Source: Bacillus sp. NP157
GTDB taxonomy: Bacteria > Pseudomonadota > Gammaproteobacteria > Xanthomonadales > Rhodanobacteraceae
Assembly: GCA_018889975.1 (NCBI GenBank)
Contig: CP076546.1
Span: 2,914,001 to 2,978,000 of the forward strand
Direction of reading: 5' to 3'
Length of the DNA: 64,000 nt
Shown here one piece after another: positions 33,559 to 41,001 of this stretch (positions within the stretch are counted from its first letter, which is position 1; the number at the start of each line of letters is the position of its first letter). Both the position numbers and the translations under genes were made by a program. The notes under the pieces are model-generated. The model saw nothing but the letters and a program-made list of their open reading frames with translations, made no database searches and was not told the DNA's origin.

Positions 33559-34535
33559 GCGCCGTTCCTGCGCACGGACACTTCCGCGCTGTCCACGCTG
33601 ACCAGCTCGCCGTCCGCACGACGCACACGCAACGCGCCGCGCTCGTCGACGCCCTCGCCCGTGGCGGGGTATTCGCCGCGTGGGTCGATGATGCGCAGCG
33701 GCTGGCCGAGCAGGACGTCGCTGGCAGCGTATTCCTTGCTGAAGGCGGCGAAGCCCTGGCGCTCGAACGCACGCAACCCGTCGGCCAGTGCCGTGACCAC
33801 GGCCGCCGCGACGCGATTGCGATCGGGCGGCTGGCCACCGGTGAGCGCCGCCAGGTCGGTGATCGGCTGGCCGGCACGCTCGTGCAGGCTGTCCGCCAGC
33901 CGGATGTTCAAACCCACGCCGATCACGGCGGCGCAGGGGCCGGAATACTCACCCGACAACTCGACCAGGATGCCGGCCAGCTTCGCGTCGCCCGCCAGCA
34001 CGTCGTTAGGCCACTTCAGGCCAGCTGTACGAATGCCGAGGTCATCCAGCGCACGCATCAGCATGACGCCCACGGCCAGCGACAGGCCGGACAGCGACGC
34101 GAAGCCGCCGTCGAAGCGCTTGAGCACGGACAGGTAAAGATTCATCCCCGGGGGCGACAGCCAGGTGCGACCGCGTCGGCCGCGGCCGGCGGACTGGCTT
34201 TCGGCCAGCACGAAGGCGAGATCGTCCAGCACCGGGTTGCGCCGCGCCAGCTCGCTGGACGTGGAATCGACTTCCCAGTGGATTTCGAGCATGCCGATAT
34301 GCGGCAAGGTCTCGGGCCGGCAGGCGGCACGGATGGTCGGGCCGTCGAGCAACTGGGTCGGCCATGGCAGGCGATAGCCGCCGCCGACCTTGGCATCCAC
34401 CGGCACGCCCTTCAGGCGCAGCGTTTCGATCTGTTTCCAGACGGCGGCACGGGTTACGCCGGCCTGGCGGGCCAGCGTCGCACCGGACACGGCATCGCCG
34501 CCGGAGAGGGCTTCAAGGAGATCGCGTGCAAGCAT
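33555..34535 (-). CDS. birA: Bifunctional biotin-protein ligase / biotin operon repressor
   Basis: The 326-residue protein joins a winged-helix DNA-binding part (LARQAGVTRAAVWKQIETLR at 21-40, then GYRLPWP) to a biotin ligase domain. Ligase hallmarks are VDSTSSELARR, the biotinyl-AMP loop GRGRRGRTW at 117-125, LKWPNDVL and KLAGILVE. It activates biotin and attaches it to carboxylases, and with bio-5'-AMP may repress biotin genes. The ATG at 34535 is used; upstream in-frame codons lie in non-family sequence. It overlaps coaX by 4 bases. Confidence 0.95.
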   Translation of the reverse strand: MLARDLLEALSGGDAVSGATLARQAGVTRAAVWKQIETLRLKGVPVDAKVGGGYRLPWPTQLLDGPTIRAACRPETLPHIGMLEIHWEVDSTSSELARRNPVLDDLAFVLAESQSAGRGRRGRTWLSPPGMNLYLSVLKRFDGGFASLSGLSLAVGVMLMRALDDLGIRTAGLKWPNDVLAGDAKLAGILVELSGEYSGPCAAVIGVGLNIRLADSLHERAGQPITDLAALTGGQPPDRNRVAAAVVTALADGLRAFERQGFAAFSKEYAASDVLLGQPLRIIDPRGEYPATGEGVDERGALRVRRADGELVSVDSAEVSVRRNGA

Positions 34536-34645
34536 GGGGCGTGCCGTCGGACCGTCAGGCGGCCGCTGCCAGGGGTTTGGAGGGCGGGGACATTCGCCGA
34601 TTCTAGGGCAGTGGCGAGGATTTCGCCCGGGTCTCGCACAAACCC

Positions 34646-34665
34646 GCGGTTGGCAGACCAACCGC
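34646..34665. promoter_or_regulatory. Perfect 8-bp hairpin in the birA / secreted-protein intergenic region
   Basis: GCGGTTGG and CCAACCGC pair exactly around a CAGA loop. It lies between divergent genes, 75 bases before the start of the secreted protein. It could be an operator dyad (for example for BirA) or an RNA hairpin; there is no clear match to the BirA operator consensus. Confidence 0.4.
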
Positions 34666-34705
34666 ACTGGCGCCCCCGTGAATTTTCTGCGAGGATCGGT
34701 TGTCC

Positions 34706-34729
34706 CCCCGTCTTGTCCGGGGGCTTTTG
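34706..34729 (+). terminator. Hairpin with T-run just upstream of the 34740 gene
   Basis: CCCCCG and CGGGGG pair around a 7-base loop and are followed by CTTTT. It is 11 bases before the ATG at 34740 and next to its GGGG ribosome site, so it may attenuate transcription or limit ribosome access. Confidence 0.4.
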
Positions 34730-34739
34730 GGGTTTACCG

Positions 34740-35093
34740 ATGAACGCCAGACCCTACATCTTCGGATGTCTGTGCCTCGTCGGTGCCGCCGGCACCGCCG
34801 CCGCTCACGACATCGACCCAGCCAGCAGCCTGTTCTCGCTGGGCGGGACGATTGTGTCGTCGTTCGAAGGCGCCGGTAGCAGCCATGCCCAGGGCAGCGG
34901 CGGCTCGCGTGAAGCCACGACCGGCAGCGACGTCATGTCGACCCGCCCGTCGGCCAACGCCGGCCACGCTGGTAACAGCACCCCGTCGCCGACGGCCTCC
35001 CCCGATGTCGACGACAGCAATCGCGAAGGCCCCGCGCCGATCCGCGCCCCGGCGCCCAGCTGGCAGTCGCTCCTCCCGGGCTCCATGCTCTGA
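34740..35093 (+). CDS. Small secreted Ser/Pro/Thr-rich protein, function unknown
   Basis: The 117-residue product has a signal peptide (MNARPYIFGCLCLVGAAGTA followed by AAHD) and a low-complexity mature part rich in Ser, Pro, Gly and Ala (for example SSHAQGSGGSREATTGSDV and NSTPSPTASPDVDDSN). It looks disordered, and I recognise no domain. Two hairpins precede it, and it is followed 19 bases later by the MtfA-like gene, with which it may be co-transcribed. Confidence 0.55.
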   Translation: MNARPYIFGCLCLVGAAGTAAAHDIDPASSLFSLGGTIVSSFEGAGSSHAQGSGGSREATTGSDVMSTRPSANAGHAGNSTPSPTASPDVDDSNREGPAPIRAPAPSWQSLLPGSML

Positions 35094-35112
35094 CCCCTGG
35101 CGGTAGCCGCGA

Positions 35113-35892
35113 GTGACGCTTTGGCAGTCCGTGCTCGCGCGATTTCGTGCGCCGGTTCCCCCGATCGACGACCAGGCCTGGAAACAGGCGGTGGCCCGCG
35201 TGCCACTCGCCCGCTCCCTCGATGCACCCCGCCTGCACTACCTGCGCCAGCTCGCGGCGTTGTTCCTGCATACCAAGCGCTTCCATGCCCTGAACGGCGC
35301 GGAGCTGGACGACTTCTGGAAGCTGGCCATCGCCATGCAGGCCAGCCTGCCCGCCCTGCCGCGGGGACCGAAGGCGTTCAAGGGCTGGACCAACGTGCTC
35401 ATCTATCCCGGCGAGTTCAACGTGCGTCGCAGCCACTACGACGCACACAGCGGCGTGGTGACCGAAAGCGACGACACGCTCATCGGCGAAGCGTGGGACC
35501 GCGGGCCGATGGTGCTCTCGCTGGCCGACGTTCGGCTCGACCTGGAAGCACCCTGGGATGGCTACAACGTCGTGGTGCATGAGATGGCGCACAAGCTCGA
35601 CATGCTGGCCGGGCCGGCGAGCGGCGTGCCACCGATGCTGCCAGGGATGAACCGGCGCGAATGGATCGAAACGATGCAGGCGGCGTTCGACCGGTTGGTG
35701 AAGAACGTCGACCGCGGCCGCGAGACGGCGATCGATCCGTACGGCGCGGAAGCACCCGAAGAGTTCTTCGCGGTGACCAGCGAGATGCATTTCTCGCAGC
35801 CCGCGCGGTTGAAGCAGGCCGAGCCGAAGGTGGCGAAGTTGCTGGGTGATTTCTACGGCCCGCCGCCCGCACCGGCAATCCCACCACCGTAG
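35113..35892 (+). CDS. MtfA-like zinc peptidase (M90 family)
   Basis: The 259-residue protein matches the MtfA/M90 peptidases that bind the repressor Mlc in enterobacteria. The zinc motif is HEMAHKLDM at 156-164, and a later glutamate lies in APEEFFAVTSEMHF. Other conserved segments are GWTNVLIYPGEFNV, GEAWDRGPMVLSLADV and WDGYNVVVHE. It starts with GTG at 35113; the stretch just upstream (CGGTAGCCGCGA) has only a weak ribosome site. In this organism the partner is unknown. A REP pair follows the stop. Confidence 0.88.
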   Translation: MTLWQSVLARFRAPVPPIDDQAWKQAVARVPLARSLDAPRLHYLRQLAALFLHTKRFHALNGAELDDFWKLAIAMQASLPALPRGPKAFKGWTNVLIYPGEFNVRRSHYDAHSGVVTESDDTLIGEAWDRGPMVLSLADVRLDLEAPWDGYNVVVHEMAHKLDMLAGPASGVPPMLPGMNRREWIETMQAAFDRLVKNVDRGRETAIDPYGAEAPEEFFAVTSEMHFSQPARLKQAEPKVAKLLGDFYGPPPAPAIPPP

Positions 35893-35993
35893 GAGCGCGC
35901 CTGCGCGCGATCAGGCATCCATGCGATTGCGATCGTGCGCCTGGGCGAATCAAGACCCGGTGTCATGGCTGTCGCGCGCAGGCGCGCTCCTAC
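35889..35993. repeat. Inverted REP pair with long spacer
   Basis: Facing copies at 35889-35910 and 35972-35993 (CTGCG variant) are separated by 61 bases, against 23-24 in the other facing pairs. The left copy begins inside the TAG stop of the MtfA-like gene. The pair separates convergent genes. Confidence 0.82.
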
Positions 35994-36001
35994 ACGAGCG
36001 T

Positions 36002-37393
36002 TTATCCTGGGGGGATGCGGACGCTGAAGCGGGCGCCGCCGAGTTCTTCGGAACGGTCGACGTGTAGCGTGCCCTGGTAGGCCTTGATGATGTCCTGCAC
36101 GATGGACAGGCCGATGCCGTGGCCTTGCACGCGTTCGTCGCCGCGCACGCCGCGTTGCAGGATCTTTTCAATCTTCTCGTCGGGGATGCCGGGGCCGTCG
36201 TCTTCGACAATCAGCTCCAGCCCGTTGCGACCCTTGCCCATGTGTACGGCACGCACGGTGAGCAGCACGCGATGGGTCGCCCACTTGAAGGCGTTCTCGA
36301 CCAGGTTGCCCATCAGCTCGAGCAAGTCACCCTGCTCGCCCGGGAACGCGACGCCCTCGTCCAGTTCGAATTCGCACAGGACGTTCTTCGCCGCGTAGAC
36401 CTTTTCGAGGCTTTGCACCAGGTCTTCCGCATGCCCCGCGATGGGCTCTTCGGTGGCGATCGTGCGCCGGCCCGAGGTGGCCGCGCGCGACAGCTGGTAG
36501 GCGACGATCTCGTCCATCTTGCGAACCTGGTCGAGGATGTCGCCGCGCAGAGTCCGTGCGTCGCTGTTGGTTTCCAGCTGCGAGCGGACCACCGCCAGCG
36601 GCGTTTTCAGGCTGTGCGCGAGGTCGGCCAGCGTGTCGCGGTAACGCGAGCGCTGTTCGCGCTCGCTGTCGATGAAGGCATTCAATCGGCGGGTGAGCAC
36701 GGTCAGTTCGACCGGATACGGGCCATCCAGGTGATCGCGCGTACCGCGCTCGATGTGCGCAAGGTCGCTGGAGACGCGTCGCAACGGCAGCAGGCTCCAG
36801 CGCAGCAGGAACAGCTGCAGCAGCATCAGCATCATGCCGAGCATGGCCAGCCACAGGAACTGCGTACGCCGGTAGGTGGCGACCTGGCGCTCGAACTGGT
36901 CTTCTGTCTGGGCGACGGCGAAGGTCAACGGCACGCTGCGCTTCTCCGTGCTGTCGAGCGAGACGCCGTAGCTGAAGACATACAGCCGGCCGTTTCGCGT
37001 TTCCACGGGCTCGAACGCGGTTTCGCCCGGCTTGAGCATCCGCACGAAGTCGAAGTTGAAGTTGCGATCCAGCGTCGAGGACGACTCCCAGCGGAAGTTG
37101 TCGTTACCGACGATGACGGCATACAGCCCCGAGCCCGGCCGTGAGAAATCGGGGTTCGGCTGGCTGTCGGGCGTGGTCACCTTGCCGCCGCGGGTGATAT
37201 CGGTGCCGGTGATGTAGGCGATCGCGTAGTTGTGCAGCCGGTCGTGCATGGCCGACAGCTCGGACGCGTAGTTCGCCTTGTTCTGGGCCAGTCCGGTCAG
37301 GCCAAGAAAGGCTGCCAGCGCGAAGCCGGTGGCCAGCGCCGCGCGTGCCGCCAGCGACAGGGGCCGGCGTTTGGTCGGTGAAGCGGTATCCAT
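36002..37393 (-). CDS. PhoQ-like sensor histidine kinase
   Basis: The 463-residue kinase has a first membrane helix (ATGFALAAFLGLTGLA), a periplasmic domain of about 130 residues, and a second helix (WLAMLGMMLMLLQLFLLRWS). A HAMP-like linker (PLRRVSSDLAHIERG) follows, then the H-box ADLAHSLKTPLAVV with H260. The N-box is LMGNLVENAFKWA and the G-boxes are VEDDGPGIPDEKI and GHGIGLSIVQDI. By layout it is the kinase partner of the adjacent OmpR-type regulator, 55 bases upstream. PhoPQ-like function (divalent cation or peptide sensing) is family-based inference. The ATG at 37393 is preferred to one at 37420. Confidence 0.9.
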   Translation of the reverse strand: MDTASPTKRRPLSLAARAALATGFALAAFLGLTGLAQNKANYASELSAMHDRLHNYAIAYITGTDITRGGKVTTPDSQPNPDFSRPGSGLYAVIVGNDNFRWESSSTLDRNFNFDFVRMLKPGETAFEPVETRNGRLYVFSYGVSLDSTEKRSVPLTFAVAQTEDQFERQVATYRRTQFLWLAMLGMMLMLLQLFLLRWSLLPLRRVSSDLAHIERGTRDHLDGPYPVELTVLTRRLNAFIDSEREQRSRYRDTLADLAHSLKTPLAVVRSQLETNSDARTLRGDILDQVRKMDEIVAYQLSRAATSGRRTIATEEPIAGHAEDLVQSLEKVYAAKNVLCEFELDEGVAFPGEQGDLLELMGNLVENAFKWATHRVLLTVRAVHMGKGRNGLELIVEDDGPGIPDEKIEKILQRGVRGDERVQGHGIGLSIVQDIIKAYQGTLHVDRSEELGGARFSVRIPPG

Positions 37394-37448
37394 GCTTCGC
37401 AGGGGCCTCGACGGCGGCACGGCGTCATGCCGCGCCGCCGCGGTATTT

Positions 37449-38141
37449 TCAGTCTTCGTCCGCTTCGTTGCGCGGGATGGCGAAACGATAGCCGCGGCCG
37501 CGCACGGTTTCGATCGGCTTCAACGCGCTTTCCGGGTCGAGCTTGCGACGCAGGCGCCCGATGAACACCTCGAGCACGTTGGAGTCGCGGTCGAAATCCT
37601 GCTGGTAGATGTGTTCGGTGAGGTCGGCCTTGGAGACGAGCTCGCCGGCGTGGAGCATCAGGTACTCGAGCACCTTGTACTCATAGCTGGTGAGGTCGAC
37701 CTGGCGGCCTTCCACGGTGACCGTCTGGGCGGTGGTGTCGAGCTTGATCGGGCCGCAGGCGAGCACCGGCTTGGACCAGCCACTGGCGCGGCGGACCAGC
37801 GCATTGATGCGCGCCAGCAGTTCCTCGACGTGGAACGGCTTGACCAGGTAGTCGTCGGCGCCGTGCTTGAGGCCTTCGACCTTGTCCTGCCAGCTACCGC
37901 GGGCGGTGAGGATCAGGATCGGGTAGCGCTGGCCGTGCTCGCGCAGGGCTTTCACCAGGTCCATGCCCGACAGCTTGGGCAGGCCAAGGTCGATGATGGC
38001 GAGGTCGAACGGCACTTCCCGGCCAAGGTAGAGGCCTTCTTCGCCATCCTGGGCGGCATCCACGGCGAAACCGTCGCGCTTCAACCGCGCAGCGAGGGTC
38101 TCGCGCAGCGGGGCTTCATCCTCAACGAGCAGGATTCGCAT
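37449..38141 (-). CDS. OmpR/PhoP-family response regulator
   Basis: The 230-residue regulator has a receiver domain with acidic pocket VEDEAP, phospho-acceptor D51 in LAIIDLGLPKLSG, and switch and lysine residues in ILILTARGSW and DYLVKPF. A winged-helix effector follows: LTSYEYKVLEYLMLHAG and SNVLEVFIGRLRRKLDPES, then VRGRGYRFAIP. Its ATG directly follows the TAA of the upstream PepSY gene with no base between, so translation is coupled. It should control genes jointly with the kinase downstream. Confidence 0.95.
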   Translation of the reverse strand: MRILLVEDEAPLRETLAARLKRDGFAVDAAQDGEEGLYLGREVPFDLAIIDLGLPKLSGMDLVKALREHGQRYPILILTARGSWQDKVEGLKHGADDYLVKPFHVEELLARINALVRRASGWSKPVLACGPIKLDTTAQTVTVEGRQVDLTSYEYKVLEYLMLHAGELVSKADLTEHIYQQDFDRDSNVLEVFIGRLRRKLDPESALKPIETVRGRGYRFAIPRNEADED

Positions 38142-38429
38142 TTAATGTCTCTCCTTGGTCTCCCCGGCACTGGTGTCCAGGGGCTTATCGGTTTCGGTTC
38201 GGATGGGAACGACTTTCACGTGCCCGTCTAGAGTCAGGACCTTGACCCGGTATTCGGTGATGCGACCGCGCTCGACGAGCCGCGTATCCGCCGACAACAC
38301 CTTCCCCCCGGTGTCTTTCTGCACCTTGCTTACCGCCTGTTCCAGCGTCATCGACTGCTGGGCCAGGACGGCAAAAGGCATGCCGGCGCAGATGGCGGCG
38401 AAAATTAGCGGACGGAACGTGATTTTCAT
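38142..38429 (-). CDS. PepSY-domain periplasmic protein of the two-component operon
   Basis: The 95-residue product has a signal peptide (FRPLIFAAICAGMPFAVLAQ) and one PepSY domain: MTLEQAVSKVQKDTGGKVLS, then RITEYRVKVLTLDGHVKVVP. PepSY proteins often sit beside PhoPQ-like systems in Xanthomonadales and Pseudomonas and may modulate the kinase or a peptidase; this is inference. The ATG at 38429 is used. It is the first gene of the three-gene operon. Confidence 0.82.
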   Translation of the reverse strand: MKITFRPLIFAAICAGMPFAVLAQQSMTLEQAVSKVQKDTGGKVLSADTRLVERGRITEYRVKVLTLDGHVKVVPIRTETDKPLDTSAGETKERH

Positions 38430-38495
38430 GTCTGGCGCGAAGTCATCTGTCCGCCCGATCATGCCGAGCGACGCCCCGCCCGAAGCTGAACGAAA

Positions 38496-39476
38496 CTAAG
38501 CTGCCCGGCGCAACGGCGCCATCGCGGCCTCGATCAGGGCCCAGTCCGCCCCCGGCAGGTGCGCGCCCTCGGACAGCTGGCGGCGGAATCCGCGGGCACC
38601 CGGCTCGCCCTGGTACAGGCCCAGGATGTGCCGGGTCATGTGTTTCAGGGCGGTTCCGCGGGCCAGCTCGGCCTCGATATAGATACGCATGCGCTCGAGC
38701 ACGTCGGACCGATCGGCCAGCGGCGCGCCATAGAGGGCGGTTTCCAGCTGGGCCAGCACGAAGGGATCGTGGTAGGCGGCGCGGCCGAGCATCACCCCGT
38801 CCACATGGGCCAGGTGCTCCTGCACGGCGCCCACCGAGGTGATCCCGCCATTGATGACGATGGTGAGGTCGGGGAATTCCTGCTTCAGGCGATAGACCCG
38901 GCCGTAGTCGAGCGGCGGGATCTCCCGGTTTTCCTTCGGGCTCAGGCCTTCCAGCCACGCCTTGCGGGCATGGACGACCAGGATCTTCACCCCGGCCTGG
39001 ACCATTACCCGGGTGAAATGCTGGAGGTCGGCGTACTCGTCCTGGTCGTCGACACCGATGCGGCACTTCACCGTCACCGGGACGTCGACCACGTCGGCCA
39101 TGGCCCGGACGCACTCACCGACCAGCTCCGGCTCACGCATCAGGCAGGCACCGAACTTGCCCGACTGGACCCGATCCGACGGGCAGCCGACATTGAGGTT
39201 GATCTCGTCATACCCGGCCTGCGCGCCCAGGATGGCCGCCCTGGCCAGCTCCGCCGGGTCGCTGCCACCCAGCTGCAGGGCCACCGGGTGTTCCTCGTGG
39301 CTGTGCTCAAGCAGCCGCACCTGCCCGCCACGCACCAGCGCCGCGCTCGTCACCATCTCGGTGTAGAGACGGGCATGGGGCGACAGGAGACGGTGGAAAT
39401 ACCGGCAATGCCGATCCGTCCAGTCCATCATCGGGGCAACGGTGAGGCGAAAAGCTGAAGGGTCAATAGGTTGCAT
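38496..39476 (-). CDS. dusA: tRNA-dihydrouridine synthase A
   Basis: The 326-residue flavoenzyme reduces uridines in the D-loop of tRNAs. Signatures are VAPMMDWTDRHCRYFHRLLS, LQLGGSDPAELARAA, INLNVGCPSDRVQSGKFGAC with the catalytic cysteine, VTVKCRIGVDDQD, VVHARKAWLEGLSPKENREI, and the FMN-phosphate site VMLGRAAYHDPF. The ARKAWLxGLSPKENR segment is specific to the DusA subgroup. The start at 39476 (MQPIDPSAFRLTVAPMMD) is sound. The stop lies 66 bases upstream of the PepSY start on the same strand. Confidence 0.95.
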   Translation of the reverse strand: MQPIDPSAFRLTVAPMMDWTDRHCRYFHRLLSPHARLYTEMVTSAALVRGGQVRLLEHSHEEHPVALQLGGSDPAELARAAILGAQAGYDEINLNVGCPSDRVQSGKFGACLMREPELVGECVRAMADVVDVPVTVKCRIGVDDQDEYADLQHFTRVMVQAGVKILVVHARKAWLEGLSPKENREIPPLDYGRVYRLKQEFPDLTIVINGGITSVGAVQEHLAHVDGVMLGRAAYHDPFVLAQLETALYGAPLADRSDVLERMRIYIEAELARGTALKHMTRHILGLYQGEPGARGFRRQLSEGAHLPGADWALIEAAMAPLRRAA

Positions 39477-39526
39477 GCCGCCATTTTAGCAACGTCGCCG
39501 CCCCGGTGCTGCCCCACCCCCACCCT

Positions 39527-39548
39527 GTAGGAGCGCGCCCGCGCGCGA
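39527..39548 (+). repeat. REP element, singleton (CCCG variant)
   Basis: An unpaired REP copy 50 bases upstream of dusA. It has C at base 14, as in the other singletons. Confidence 0.8.
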
Positions 39549-39634
39549 CCACCCCCGCCTCATCCTACTCACCTCCGCCACCCCAACCCGTCATCGCCGC
39601 ACTCGATAGGGTCGAAGCGAAACAACCGTGAGCT

Positions 39635-40069
39635 TCACTCGTCGCTAAAGCGAGGCACCGCCAAAAAATCCGCAATCGCTTCAGCTGCAGCAACCACTTC
39701 TGCCATGCCTCCATAAGCAAACAAGGATTCCCGCTGATCCTCCGGGACATGTTGCTTAGCGAATTCAATGCTGGACACGGCCGCCGCCAGGAACGCCTCC
39801 AACGCCTCCCGCGATTCCGGGGTGAGCTCCGGCTTCGGCGACGTGTATGGATCATGCATTTCCGGCGGCATCAGTTCGGGATGGGCGTCCCAAATCGGCT
39901 TGAGTATGTTCGTGTAACTGTGCCCCATGAAGCTGCCTACAAGCTTCCCATAGACCTTGACCTGACCGAGGCTCTGGCTGGACATGACCACGCGAAGGGA
40001 CTTGGTGCATTGATCCGAGGCATCCGTGAAGCGGCGTGCTATTTCTTCGGCAACATCATTGGAAAGCAT
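39635..40069 (-). CDS. Hypothetical cytosolic protein
   Basis: The 144-residue product (MLSNDVAEEIARRFTDASDQ ...) is mostly helical, with SSQSLGQVKVYGKLVGSFMG, a proline-rich turn (ELMPPEMHDPYTSPKPELTP) and a long alanine-rich final helix (VVAAAEAIADFLAVPRF). No signal peptide or membrane segment is visible. The ATG at 40069 has GGGAG 8 bases upstream; longer in-frame starts lack this. I recognise no family. It lies downstream of the sirtuin gene on the same strand. Confidence 0.6.
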   Translation of the reverse strand: MLSNDVAEEIARRFTDASDQCTKSLRVVMSSQSLGQVKVYGKLVGSFMGHSYTNILKPIWDAHPELMPPEMHDPYTSPKPELTPESREALEAFLAAAVSSIEFAKQHVPEDQRESLFAYGGMAEVVAAAEAIADFLAVPRFSDE

Positions 40070-40253
40070 GGTCTCGACTCCCTGGAGAAATGAAAAGTGA
40101 AGTGTCCGCTTCGGGTCGAAGGCCGACATACCGATTTTGATCAGCCGCAGAGGCACCGCCAGGCCCATCCGTTCGATCGTAAATCCTCCGAAGCAAGCAG
40201 CGAACAACACAAAGGAAACTGAAGGACTTGGACCTCTAAAGAGACATAGAGCC

Positions 40254-40946
40254 CTATATCGCCCTCCGCCCCTCAAGCCAGCACTTGACGATGTGAGGCA
40301 CAACGGTCGCCGCATTGCCCCTGAGGAACCTGAAACCGTAGGGAACCTTCTGTGCCTCAGGCGACACCAGGTATTTCTCCGCGGAAAACGCCGCCTTCTT
40401 CACCAACGCGGCAGCGGGAAACACCGTCAACGACGTCCCCACGGTGATGACCTTCGAAGCCTTCGCGAAATGTTCGACACACTCTTCCATGTACCGGACT
40501 TCTTCGCCGAACCACACGACGTCCGGCCTTAGCTGGCTTCCCTTCTCGCAAAGGTCACCTATCTCTATCGTGGCCTTGTCCAACGAATAAACCAACGAAG
40601 GGTCGACCGAGCTGCGAGCTTTCAGAATCTCGCCATGGACATGGATGACGTTCGACGAGCCTGCGCGCTCATGAAGATCATCGATGTTCTGGGTGATCAC
40701 GATGACTTCAAAACTGTCTTCAAGGCGAGCAATGGCTTCGTGCGCGGCATTGGGCGCTGCAGCAAGCACAGCGGCGCGGCGCTCGTTGTAGAAGCGCAAA
40801 ACGACACCAGCATCGCGTCGCCAGCCCTCCGGGGAAGCGACATCTTCCACGGCATGCTCATGCCACATCCCTCCCATATCGCGGAAGGTCTTCAGTCCAC
40901 TTTCCGCACTGACGCCTGCCCCACTGAAAACGACAACCTTTTCCAC
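40254..40946 (-). CDS. NAD-dependent protein deacylase, sirtuin family, lacking the zinc cysteines
   Basis: The 230-residue sirtuin shows VVFSGAGVSAESGLKTFRD at 5-23, VITQNIDDLHERAGS at 83-97, catalytic His104 in HVHGE, and VVWFGE and VGTSLTVFPAAALV. The two C-x-x-C pairs that hold zinc in most bacterial sirtuins are absent; after HGEILKARSS only one cysteine (DLCEKGSQLRP) is present. This resembles a subgroup of short bacterial sirtuins. I choose the GTG at 40946 because AGAGGAA lies about 5 bases upstream and the protein then begins MEKVVVFSGAG, as in relatives. An upstream GTG at 40967 would add seven residues. Confidence 0.85.
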   Translation of the reverse strand: MEKVVVFSGAGVSAESGLKTFRDMGGMWHEHAVEDVASPEGWRRDAGVVLRFYNERRAAVLAAAPNAAHEAIARLEDSFEVIVITQNIDDLHERAGSSNVIHVHGEILKARSSVDPSLVYSLDKATIEIGDLCEKGSQLRPDVVWFGEEVRYMEECVEHFAKASKVITVGTSLTVFPAAALVKKAAFSAEKYLVSPEAQKVPYGFRFLRGNAATVVPHIVKCWLEGRRAI

Positions 40947-41001
40947 GAAGTTCCTCTCTAGCCTCACGTGTTAAGACATCTGGCTGGCAATAGTTGTCCG
41001 A

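Noticed and set aside
9683-35993. Repeated GTAGGAGCGCGCC elements as a CRISPR array
   Set aside because: The copies are dispersed, often in inverted pairs and palindromic, without regular spacers or cas genes; they are REP elements.
40067-40315. A longer N-terminus for the 39635 gene
   Set aside because: The extension is Arg/Cys-rich, lacks a ribosome site and overlaps the sirtuin end; the ATG at 40069 has GGGAG.
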